Shown here: positions 33,200 through 41,046 of the stretch, in pieces | Numbering within the stretch: the stretch's first letter is position 1 | How the letters are laid out: every line of letters begins with the position of its first letter | Assembly: GCF_025499465.1 (NCBI RefSeq) | Contig: NZ_JAIMCA010000008.1 | Span: 33,725 to 97,724 of the forward strand | Length of the DNA: 64,000 nt | Direction: 5' to 3' | From: Allobosea sp. BH3 | Lineage (GTDB): Bacteria > Pseudomonadota > Alphaproteobacteria > Rhizobiales > Beijerinckiaceae | Position numbers and translations under genes: made by a program | Notes under the pieces: model-generated | What the model saw: the letters and a program-made list of their open reading frames with translations, nothing else | What the model was told of the DNA's origin: nothing | The model's database searches: none

Positions 33200-36100
33200 T
33201 CAAATCCCGCTGGGGCAGCGGATTTCCCGCAGGGCCGGCAGGATCAGCGGGTTCTTGAGCGAGCCGACACCGAAGGAATATCCCACTTGGCGGCCGCCGG
33301 CATTGAGGTTGAAGCCGACATTGTCTCCCTGCTTCAGTACAGAGCCGGCATCGAGCAGGCGGAAGAAGGACCAGGTGCCTTCCTTCTCGAAGAGCTTCGC
33401 CTCGCCCTGGGGGGCGGCCTGCGAGCCCGAGGAGAAGAAGCCGCCGCCGAAGGCCCCGCCCTGGCTGCTGCCGCCGAGCGTTAGCGTCACGGCCGTCTTG
33501 CCGACGCCGCCACCCGGCCACATCACCGGGGTCGGCGTGTTGACGCCCTGCTGGCTCGTGACGGTGAAGCCGTTGATCTCGAGCTTGGCGCTGGCGGCAT
33601 CGGCCGAGAGCGCCGTCGGCGTCACCACCATCTGGAAGGAGGGCAGGTTGCCGCCGGTCGGGAAAAAGGCTTCCTTGATCTCGCTGGCGCGCTGAAATTC
33701 GCGGAGCGTCGTCGGCGAGAGGGCGCGCGCGACGCGGCTGTCGACCCGCCAGTTCCACTGCGCCTTCGAGGTGTCGACGAAGGGCTCCAGCCGGTCCTTG
33801 TAGAACTTGTCGAGGATCTGGCCGGGGGCGAAGAGCCGGGCGAAATCGGCGAGCGGCACGTCGCGGGTGCTGGCCTTGGTGAAGGGGTAGCGGTTGTTCA
33901 TCACCTCGTTGCAGACGCGGGTGACCTGCTCCGCCAGCGCCTGCCGAAGTAGGGCTACCGTGGCGCCCGTCGCATCGCCCTCGAAGTCGTTCACGGCCTG
34001 GATGACCATGGCGTCGAAGGGGGCGGGGTAGCGCGAGGAATTGGCGCGCAGCGTCGCGATCAGCGGCACCAGCGCGGCGTTCGCCGCTGCCGATTGGGCC
34101 GGGTTGGTCGCGGCGGTGGCGAGATTCTGATTGATCTCCGCAAGCGTCTGCAGAAGCTGGTCGACGGGTCGGCGGCCGAGATCGCCGTCGACGAGGACGT
34201 GGAAGGGCTTGAACTGCCCCTCGATATCGGCGCCCAGCGCCGCCTCGTTGCCGCTCGAGAGCACGCGGTCGACGCCAGGGGCGGCCAGCGGCAGATTGGT
34301 GCCGAGCCGGCCGAGCGCGTCGTTCGCACGCTGCTCCAGCGTCTGTGCCGCGGCCTTGGTAGCGGCCTGCGCGGCCGCCTTCTTGATGTCCGGCCGCTCC
34401 TTGGTGAGCTGCGTCTCGTCGCGCAGCGATTCCAGCACCTGCTTGAAAGGTGAGGTCGGTGCGGCGATAGCGCTCAGCGCGACATAGCGTGGCTTGTCGG
34501 CGTTGAGGGGGCGCAGCTTCAGGCGCCTGAGCGAGCGCTGCCAGGTCGCGACATAGTCGCGGCTGTAGAGCTTCATCAGGTCCTGGAAGAGCGTGGCGTA
34601 TTGGGCGGTGATCGCCTGCTGGTCGACATTGTCGCCGAGAACCCAGCGTTCCTTCTCGATGCGGTCGCCGATATCGCCGAGGCGCTCGATGAAGGCGCGC
34701 TGGAAGCCGTCATAGGTGTAGAAATAGGGCACGCGGACCTGATCGAGGTCTTCGCCGCTCATGCCCTCGAACACCAGGCGCGCATCGGAGCCGCCGCGCT
34801 GGGAGGCGACCCAATCCTTCTGGCTCTGGCTGCGGGCCTGGGTGCGCAGCAGCTCATAGGCGCGCTCGGCGATGCTGAGGCGGCGCAGGGTGCGCTGGCT
34901 CTGCTCGATCAGGGACTGGTTGAGCTTGACGATGGGCTCGGCGTCGCCCTCGTCGAGATCGAGCATGGCGGAGAGATGCTCCTCCAGCGCCTCGCGGCCC
35001 TTGGCGTTGGCGGCGCCGGGGAAGAGGTTCTCGGCCCAGTCCAGCCGCATCCAGGAGGTGACGAGCTCAGGGTCCAGCTTCGCCTGGCCGCCGACCATCA
35101 TGTAGACCTTCAGCGCCTCGTAGACGAAGCCGGGATTGTTGGCGTTGGCCTCGAGCTGCTCTTCCAGCCGGAAGATGATGCGCGAGCGCATCAGGCGCTC
35201 CAGTGCCTCGCGATAGGTAATCGTGCCGGCGTTCTCCAGCCGCTCGCGCTGGCTGAGGCCCAGCCCCGCCAGCGCCGGCGTCGGCTCGTCCTTGGTGGCG
35301 TAGCCGGCCGGCATGTTCCTGAGCTTGTGCAGCAGCGGCAGGATGCGGCTGAAATTGCGGTCGGAGACGGTCGCCTCCTGCAGCACGGGGGCTGCGGAAC
35401 TGCGATAATCGGAGAGGCCGTAATTCGTGGCGGTGATGAGATCGCTGTTGCGCGAGAAGCTGATCCACCACAGGCCGAGCGCGGCCAGCGACAGGATCGC
35501 GACCGTGGCGAAGCCGGCGACGCGCAGCGCCGTCGAGCGGCGGGCGGCGCCGAGATCGGTCGAGACCCAGCCGGATTCGCCGATCACCACCTTCTGGATC
35601 AGGTCGGTGAGGAAATAGCTCTTGCCCTTGCCGGAAAAGGCGGCTGCACCAGCATGGTCGGAGCCGAAATTGCGGGAGAGCGCACCGATCAACTGGTCGA
35701 TCGGCGTGCCTTCCTGCGTGCCGGAGGTGAAGTAGAAGCCGCGCAGCGTGGCGTTGGCACGGTAGCGCGTCGGCTCGAAGACGCGCGTCAGGAAGTCGAC
35801 GAGCGTGTGCTTCAGCGTCGCCATCTGGCTCGGGAAGCCGAAGATCTGGGCGCGGGCCGTCGGGTTGTGCTCGTCCTGCAGCCGGTCTGCGAGGCGCTCG
35901 TTGAGCCGCTCGATCAGTGCGTCGTATTCGGGCGGCACATCGCCGATCATGTTGCGGGTCTTGTCGGCGGTCTGGAAGCTGTGGCCCCAGACCATGCGCC
36001 GCTGCGGCTCCGTCAGCGAGCCGAAGAACTCGTTGAAGCCGGCGATCAGGTCCGACTTGGTGAAGACCGCATAGACCGGGAAATCAACCTTGAGCCGCTC

Positions 36101-36823
36101 ATGCAGCTCCAGCAGGCGCGAGCGGATCGCGTCGGCATGGGCGGCGATCTCCTCGGGCGTTGAGGTCAGCAGATCCTCGACGCTGATCGCGACGAGCACC
36201 CCATTGATCGGCTGGCGCGGGCGATTGTTCTTGAGCAGGTCGAGGAAGGAGAGCCAGCTCGCTTTCTCGGCCTTGGAATCGGTATCCTGCGTAGTGTAGC
36301 GGCCAGCGGTGTCGATCAGCACCGCATCCTCGGCGAACCACCAGTCGCAATAGCGCGTGCCGCCGGAGCCCGCGACGGCGGCCGGCGTCGCGCCGCGCGC
36401 CAGAGGGAACTTGAGGCCGGAATTGACCAGCGCCGTCGTCTTGCCGGCGCCGGGCGGCCCGATGATGACGTACCAGGGCAGATCATAGAGATAATCACCG
36501 CCATTCTTGCCGCGGGCGCTCTTCAGCGTCGCGAGCGCGTCCTTCATGGCGTTGGAGATGGCGGCACCGTCGCCGGTCGACTCCTCCTTCTCCAGGGCCT
36601 CGGCGAGCGCGGCGGTCGCCTTGCGGCGGCGGATGACGATGAAGGCGATCCAGGCCAGCGCACCGACCAGCAGCAGCAGGACGACTGGCAGCCGGACCCA
36701 GACGGATTCGAAGGGGCGGACCTCGCCGAAGGCGAGGAAGGGGCCGCCGAACCAGATCAGCGCCGCCATAGCCAGCGTGCCGATCAGGATCGCGACGATG
36801 CGCAGCCAGGTGGCGAGATTCAT
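33200..36823 (-). CDS. tssM: type VI secretion system membrane subunit TssM (IcmF)
   Basis: A 1207-residue inner-membrane protein of normal TssM length. Two N-terminal membrane segments (about residues 8-32 and 43-66) precede the cytoplasmic GTPase-like domain, which has Walker A GPPGAGKTT (122-130) and VLIDTAGRY. A third membrane segment (about 435-460, VAGFATVAILSLAALGLWWI) leads into the long periplasmic IcmF-related domain and the C-terminal beta domain that normally binds TssJ. No TssJ gene is seen in the window, as in other rhizobial systems. With TssL it forms the membrane complex. An intact Walker A suggests nucleotide binding. Confidence 0.97.
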   Translation of the reverse strand: MNLATWLRIVAILIGTLAMAALIWFGGPFLAFGEVRPFESVWVRLPVVLLLLVGALAWIAFIVIRRRKATAALAEALEKEESTGDGAAISNAMKDALATLKSARGKNGGDYLYDLPWYVIIGPPGAGKTTALVNSGLKFPLARGATPAAVAGSGGTRYCDWWFAEDAVLIDTAGRYTTQDTDSKAEKASWLSFLDLLKNNRPRQPINGVLVAISVEDLLTSTPEEIAAHADAIRSRLLELHERLKVDFPVYAVFTKSDLIAGFNEFFGSLTEPQRRMVWGHSFQTADKTRNMIGDVPPEYDALIERLNERLADRLQDEHNPTARAQIFGFPSQMATLKHTLVDFLTRVFEPTRYRANATLRGFYFTSGTQEGTPIDQLIGALSRNFGSDHAGAAAFSGKGKSYFLTDLIQKVVIGESGWVSTDLGAARRSTALRVAGFATVAILSLAALGLWWISFSRNSDLITATNYGLSDYRSSAAPVLQEATVSDRNFSRILPLLHKLRNMPAGYATKDEPTPALAGLGLSQRERLENAGTITYREALERLMRSRIIFRLEEQLEANANNPGFVYEALKVYMMVGGQAKLDPELVTSWMRLDWAENLFPGAANAKGREALEEHLSAMLDLDEGDAEPIVKLNQSLIEQSQRTLRRLSIAERAYELLRTQARSQSQKDWVASQRGGSDARLVFEGMSGEDLDQVRVPYFYTYDGFQRAFIERLGDIGDRIEKERWVLGDNVDQQAITAQYATLFQDLMKLYSRDYVATWQRSLRRLKLRPLNADKPRYVALSAIAAPTSPFKQVLESLRDETQLTKERPDIKKAAAQAATKAAAQTLEQRANDALGRLGTNLPLAAPGVDRVLSSGNEAALGADIEGQFKPFHVLVDGDLGRRPVDQLLQTLAEINQNLATAATNPAQSAAANAALVPLIATLRANSSRYPAPFDAMVIQAVNDFEGDATGATVALLRQALAEQVTRVCNEVMNNRYPFTKASTRDVPLADFARLFAPGQILDKFYKDRLEPFVDTSKAQWNWRVDSRVARALSPTTLREFQRASEIKEAFFPTGGNLPSFQMVVTPTALSADAASAKLEINGFTVTSQQGVNTPTPVMWPGGGVGKTAVTLTLGGSSQGGAFGGGFFSSGSQAAPQGEAKLFEKEGTWSFFRLLDAGSVLKQGDNVGFNLNAGGRQVGYSFGVGSLKNPLILPALREIRCPSGI

Positions 36824-36834
36824 GGCGACAGACC

Positions 36835-38286
36835 CTAGCCTTCGCGTTGGATCAGGATCTCGACGCGCCGGTTCTGGGCGCGTCCGTCGGCGGTGTTGTT
36901 CGGGGCGATGGGCGTGTCAGCGCCCTTGCCCTCGAAGCTGATGCGGTCCGGCTTGCTGAGCTTGGTCTTCAGCACGTCTCCCACCGCCTTGGCGCGCGCC
37001 TGCGAGAGCACGAGGTTGGAGGGGAAGCGGGCGGTGCGGATCGGCACATTGTCGGTATGGCCGACGACCTTGATCGTGCCGCCCTCCTGCTCGAGCACGG
37101 ACGAGATCCGCTCGATCAACGGCTGGAACTCGGCGCGCACGGCGGCCTGGCCCGGCTCGAACAGGGTAATGCCGACGAGGCGCACGATGATGACGTTCGG
37201 GGTCACCAGACAGACGATGGGCGGCTGCACCGCGCCGCAGACCTTGGGTGGCTGGGGCGGTGGCGGGGGAGGCGGCGGCGGGGCGGCGAAGACCTTGCGC
37301 ATGATGCCGATCTCGCCCTTGGGATGGACCGAGAGCAGGGCGGTGGAGGCCGCCTCGGCATTGCCCGCCAGCAAGGCGCGGAAGACGAAATAGACGCCGA
37401 GCAGCGCGACGGCTGCGATGGCGGCGACCGACCAGACCGGCACCTTGAAGCCCGCTACGGCGGCCGCGATCTCCTGCCCGCGCCAGCGTGGCGACAGATC
37501 GGGGTCGGGCTGCTTCACCCGGCGCAGCGTCTCGAAGAGGCTGCGCTGGATCATCTGGAGATTGTTGGCGCCGCCGGAAGAGGTGCGGTGAATGCCTTGA
37601 AAGCCGAGCGCCAGGCAGGCGTGCATCAGTTCCAGCAGGTCGTAATTGACGCTCGGATCGGCCTTAGCGCGATCCAGCTCCTCGAAGAAGCGCACGCCGC
37701 CTGTACGCTCGCCGAAGAAGCGCGAGAGCATGCTGTACTGCGTCCAGACATGGCGGTCGTCGCCGGGGATGTTCTGGACGATGTCGTCGGCCGTGGCGGC
37801 CAGGATGTATTTTGCCGTGCGAGTGGCTTCGGCCGAGGCACCGGAGCCTCGCACGTCATGCTCGAAGGCCTCGATCGAATCGCCGACCTGGCCGAGAAGC
37901 TGCGCGAAGGGTGCGTTGGAGAGGTTTGCGCGCATGCGCCCGAGCAGCAGCAGGAGCGGGCCTGCGGCGCGCAGCAGCGGGTTGGCGTTCGGGGTCAGCA
38001 GTTGCTCGCGGCGCGGCAGAGACTGGCCGCCGGCCGGAGGCGGCGGGGCCTGCGGCCGCTGCGGGATGGGCGCGGGCTGCGACATCCATTCGTCGCCAGT
38101 ACCCGGCACGCCGGGCGAGGGAGCTTGCGGCGGCGCATAGGGTTGAGGCGCCTGCGGAGCAGGGCTGCCCGGCGCGGGGGCGGCTGGAGCAGGTGGCAAG
38201 GGCGCGCGGCGCCCGCCGGGGTTCGGCCGGATGATCGTCCGTTCGGAGCGGCCGAACGGATCGGATGGCGAACCCGGATCGCTCAT
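36835..38286 (-). CDS. tssL: type VI secretion system protein TssL, long form with C-terminal OmpA domain
   Basis: A 483-residue protein. Residues 1-95 are a Pro-rich cytoplasmic tail containing SERTIIRPNPGG (Thr17). Residues about 100-275 are the DotU-like domain (NPLLRAAGPLLLLLGRMRAN). One membrane segment lies at about 283-305. A run of nine prolines (336-344) leads to an OmpA-like peptidoglycan-binding domain (about 385-483: GHTDNVPI, LSQARAKAVGDVL, RAQNRRVEILIQ). In Agrobacterium, PpkA phosphorylates an N-terminal threonine of TssL, which then binds the FHA protein; Thr17 is the counterpart candidate. The OmpA domain anchors the complex to the cell wall. It overlaps tssK by four bases. 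Confidence 0.96.
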   Translation of the reverse strand: MSDPGSPSDPFGRSERTIIRPNPGGRRAPLPPAPAAPAPGSPAPQAPQPYAPPQAPSPGVPGTGDEWMSQPAPIPQRPQAPPPPAGGQSLPRREQLLTPNANPLLRAAGPLLLLLGRMRANLSNAPFAQLLGQVGDSIEAFEHDVRGSGASAEATRTAKYILAATADDIVQNIPGDDRHVWTQYSMLSRFFGERTGGVRFFEELDRAKADPSVNYDLLELMHACLALGFQGIHRTSSGGANNLQMIQRSLFETLRRVKQPDPDLSPRWRGQEIAAAVAGFKVPVWSVAAIAAVALLGVYFVFRALLAGNAEAASTALLSVHPKGEIGIMRKVFAAPPPPPPPPPQPPKVCGAVQPPIVCLVTPNVIIVRLVGITLFEPGQAAVRAEFQPLIERISSVLEQEGGTIKVVGHTDNVPIRTARFPSNLVLSQARAKAVGDVLKTKLSKPDRISFEGKGADTPIAPNNTADGRAQNRRVEILIQREG

Positions 38287-39635
38287 CGCCTGCCCTCGAG
38301 AACGGCCCAGAGCTCGAGCTCGAGATCGGGCCAGTCACCGGAAAAATGCATGCCGATCGAACTTGCCGTGCTGAACTCGGGCCAGAGCGGCGAGGTCCGG
38401 TCGAGATAGAAGTATACATGATCCGTCAGCGCGCGGATCTGCGGCGGTGGCGTCGGCAGATGGACAAGGTTCACGCCCGGCAAATGGGCATGGACGATCT
38501 CGTTCATCTTGGTGTTGGGGCCGACCTTGAAGAGCTGCGGGAACTGAGCCTGGATTTCGGTCAGGGGGCGGCGCGCCGCCACTTCCAGCACCAGCGTGGC
38601 GTTGCGCACGAGGCTGCGGTCGCGGATCGTCGACATGAAGGCGTTGGGCGCGCGCTCGACGATCTCCAGCCGGATGGCGCGGCGGCCGAGATTGGCCGAG
38701 AGATAATCCTGGATGTCGCGCACCACCGGGGCGAAGCAGTTCTCCAGATCGTCGTGGTCGTAGGCCGGGTAGTCGCGGGCGCGACGCTCGGCGGTGGTGA
38801 AGGTCGCGAGCTCGCCCGCCAGCGCGAGGAACGTCGAGAACAGCCGCTCCGGATGGATGAAGCGCGAGCGGCGCATGTGCTTCAACACCGGGATGTTCCG
38901 GTTGAGGAGCTGGAGCACGAAGTAGTCGGCGCTCTGCAGGCCGCCGCCCGCTGTCGGGTCGGCGGCGTAGCGGGCGAGTTCTTCCAGCTTGTTGTCGATC
39001 CAGCCGATGACGCGGTCGAGCCAGCCCTCGATGACGGGGTAGGCGGAGCAGACCAGCACGGGCGGGGCGAACTTCTCGTCGAACAGGACGGCACGGTCCC
39101 GCACCTCGAGGATGCGGCCCAGCGCCAGGCCGACATACCCGGCCTTCGAGGTCTTGCGCAGCTCCAGCGCCAGGCGCGGATGGGCGACGTCGATCTCTTC
39201 TTCCGTCCGCAGCGAGGCGGTCGAATCGATCAGCATCTCGGTGGAGGGCAGGTAGCGGCTTGCCGAGCCGTTCAGGGTGTCGTCGACCTCACGGGTATTG
39301 GCGGCGGCCAGCGGCAGCGAGAGCCAGACGATCTGGCCGGCGGCGTTCTCGGGCACCTCGATCGCGGCCGGAAGGGGTGTGTTGTCCGGCATGGAGAAGG
39401 GTGTGCCGTCCGGCATCACACCGACGGCGCGTCGCAGACCGATGCGGCTCTGCTGCGCGAGGTCGCGGTCGATCTCCAGTACCGAAAAGCCCCAGGGGTA
39501 GGGCGAGATCGATCTGACGCGGCTCTCCAGCAGGTTCTCGAGATAGCGGTCATTCTGCTGGAAGTGGTGCGGCCTGAGGAAGAGCCCTTCCGACCAGACC
39601 ACCTTGCTGTACCACGACATCCCGGTCTCGCTCAC
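38283..39635 (-). CDS. tssK: type VI secretion system baseplate subunit TssK
   Basis: A 450-residue protein with the family opening WYSKVVWSEGLFLRPHHFQQ followed by NDRYLENLLESRV, and the C-terminal ALTDHVYFYLDRTSPLWPEF. TssK trimers connect the baseplate to the TssL/TssM membrane complex. It is the first gene of the minus-strand operon tssK-tssL-tssM-tagF-pppA-ppkA, whose members overlap or are separated by at most eleven bases. The 271 bases upstream hold two related palindromes and separate it from the divergent PAAR gene. The start is ATG 39635 (MSETGMSW), with an internal ATG at 39620 possible. Confidence 0.96.
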   Translation of the reverse strand: MSETGMSWYSKVVWSEGLFLRPHHFQQNDRYLENLLESRVRSISPYPWGFSVLEIDRDLAQQSRIGLRRAVGVMPDGTPFSMPDNTPLPAAIEVPENAAGQIVWLSLPLAAANTREVDDTLNGSASRYLPSTEMLIDSTASLRTEEEIDVAHPRLALELRKTSKAGYVGLALGRILEVRDRAVLFDEKFAPPVLVCSAYPVIEGWLDRVIGWIDNKLEELARYAADPTAGGGLQSADYFVLQLLNRNIPVLKHMRRSRFIHPERLFSTFLALAGELATFTTAERRARDYPAYDHDDLENCFAPVVRDIQDYLSANLGRRAIRLEIVERAPNAFMSTIRDRSLVRNATLVLEVAARRPLTEIQAQFPQLFKVGPNTKMNEIVHAHLPGVNLVHLPTPPPQIRALTDHVYFYLDRTSPLWPEFSTASSIGMHFSGDWPDLELELWAVLEGRR

Positions 39636-39658
39636 TCGAAGGCAGGCTGGATCACGCG

Positions 39659-39751
39659 CCGATCAGATTGCGCGCAATCTGATCGGATCACGCGTTCTCC
39701 ATCGTAAGCTTGGAGTCGGATTCACCGATCAGGTTGGTTCAACCTGATCGG
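39659..39751. repeat. pair of related palindromes between tssK and the PAAR gene
   Basis: A 28-bp perfect palindrome at 39659-39686 (arm CCGATCAGATTGCG) and a second hairpin at 39725-39751 (arms CCGATCAGGTT and its complement, loop GGTTC) share the core CCGATCAG.TT. They lie in the divergent tssK/PAAR region. They could be a dispersed repeat or a pair of operator sites; the near-identity of the two cores in a promoter region leaves both open. Confidence 0.75.
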
Positions 39752-39906
39752 ATCCGGCTCTGGCAAGTTTACATGGCTACTGACCAAGCGTCATTAAGGC
39801 AATGCTAGAGCGGCCATTTGTGGCCGCCGTCATTGACTCGAAGGACGCCTGTTTGAAAACCTCATGACAGGCTCACCAAGAGCAATCCGCCAGGCGGGAG
39901 ACGACC

Positions 39907-40410
39907 ATGCCCAAGGGACCGGCTGCGCGCACCACGGACCCCGTGCTGCATCCCCTGCCGGGTATCCTGACCCCGGGACCAGGCAGCCCCACCGTGCTGA
40001 TCGGCGGCCTGCCGGCCTGGCGCGGCGTGCCGGCCGCTGCCGCCGCGGCGATCCAGGCGGCGAAGAACGTGGCCGATGCGACCGTCCAGGCAGCAGAGGC
40101 CGCGACGCTCGCCGCTGCCGGCACTCCCGGCGCGCCAGCGGCGCTGGCCGCCGAGATCGCGACGAAGAACGCCGTCTCCGCCAGCATGGCCGGCATGATC
40201 AGCGGCGCCTCCGGCGGCGCCGACATCCACAACTGCCTCACGCCCGTGCCGCCGCCCGTGCCGCATGGCATCGGCGTCGTCGTCGACGGCTCGGTGACGG
40301 TGCTGATCAACAATCTGCCGGCCTGCCGGCTGGGCGACACGATCGTCGAGACGCTCGGCCCGCCCAACAAGATCGTCATGGGCCTGCCGACCGTCATCAT
40401 TGGCGGCTGA
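39907..40410 (+). CDS. PAAR domain protein (T6SS spike tip)
   Basis: A 167-residue protein with PAAR-like repeats: an N-terminal TTDPVLHPLPGILTPGPGSP and TVLIGGLPAWRG, an Ala-rich helical insert (about residues 38-100), then HNCLTPVPPPVPHGIGVVVD and TVLINNLPACRLGDTIVETLGPPNKIVMGLPTVIIGG (the latter spans to the C-terminus). PAAR proteins cap the VgrG trimer and may carry effectors. This one ends right after the PAAR fold and has no toxin extension, so it would be a plain tip. It stands between the two minus-strand T6SS operons and reads rightward, followed by the RidA-family gene after 158 bases. Confidence 0.9.
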   Translation: MPKGPAARTTDPVLHPLPGILTPGPGSPTVLIGGLPAWRGVPAAAAAAIQAAKNVADATVQAAEAATLAAAGTPGAPAALAAEIATKNAVSASMAGMISGASGGADIHNCLTPVPPPVPHGIGVVVDGSVTVLINNLPACRLGDTIVETLGPPNKIVMGLPTVIIGG

Positions 40411-40568
40411 TCGCACGGCGATTCAGGAACGCCGCGCAAGCGTCTGATCCGGAATCGGTCTTTGGCCGGCAGTCGCGGCTTATGTCGCGCGGCTGCTGCC
40501 GGCTTGACCGGACGGGGCGGGGAGGCCAAGCCCGCCATCCCGTTCCCTCCTTCGACCAGGACCTTGCC

Positions 40569-40922
40569 ATGACCATCGAACGCATCGGGCTGACGGCCCG
40601 CTGGTGCGACGCCGCCATTTTCAACGGCATCGTCTTTCTCGCCGGCCATGTCCCGGAGAAGACAGAAGGGCTTTCGCTGACCGAGCAGACGCAGGAGGTG
40701 CTGGCGCTGCTGGAGGAGACGCTGGCCGATGCCGGCAGCGGCAAGGAGCGCATCCTCAGCGTCCAGATCTTCCTCACCGACATCAGCAAGATCGGCGAGA
40801 TGAACGCGGTCTGGGACAAGTGGGTGGCGCCAGGCCATGCGCCGGCACGCGCGACGGTCGAGGCCAAGCTGGCCTCGCCGGGCTACGGCATCGAGATCAC
40901 GGCGGTGGCCGCGAAGCGGTAA
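40569..40922 (+). CDS. RidA family protein
   Basis: A 117-residue protein of the RidA/YjgF/UK114 family, recognised by FNGIVFLAGHVPEK near the N-terminus, TEQTQEVLALLEETLADAGSGKERILSVQIFLTDI (spread over the middle), and the C-terminal APARATVEAKLASPGYGIEI. True RidA proteins hydrolyse reactive enamine/imine intermediates using an Arg near the C-terminus (probably Arg in ARATVEAK). The typical ending is altered here, so it may belong to a RidA subfamily of unknown activity. It lies within the T6SS island between the PAAR gene and tagH, with no clear functional link. ATG 40569 was chosen because the longer frame overlaps the PAAR gene. Confidence 0.88.
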   Translation: MTIERIGLTARWCDAAIFNGIVFLAGHVPEKTEGLSLTEQTQEVLALLEETLADAGSGKERILSVQIFLTDISKIGEMNAVWDKWVAPGHAPARATVEAKLASPGYGIEITAVAAKR

Positions 40923-40941
40923 TCGCGACCGCTGCCATAGC

Positions 40942-41032
40942 GTCATTCTCGGGCTTGACCCGAGAAGCTCCTGTTGGATCAGGCGCCGGAGCTACTGCGT
41001 CACGAGATGCTCGGGTCAAGCCCGAGCATGAC
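40942..41032. repeat. dispersed palindromic repeat (GTCATTCTCGGGCTTGACCC type) at a convergent junction
   Basis: Arms GTCATTCTCGGGCTTGACCC, extended to AGCTC (40942-40970), and GAGATGCTCGGGTCAAGCCC, extended to ATGAC (41004-41032), match each other in inverted form and match the repeat at 29489-29569. It separates the RidA gene from the 3' end of tagH, which face each other. Confidence 0.82.
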
Positions 41033-41046
41033 GGCTGCGCCAGCCG

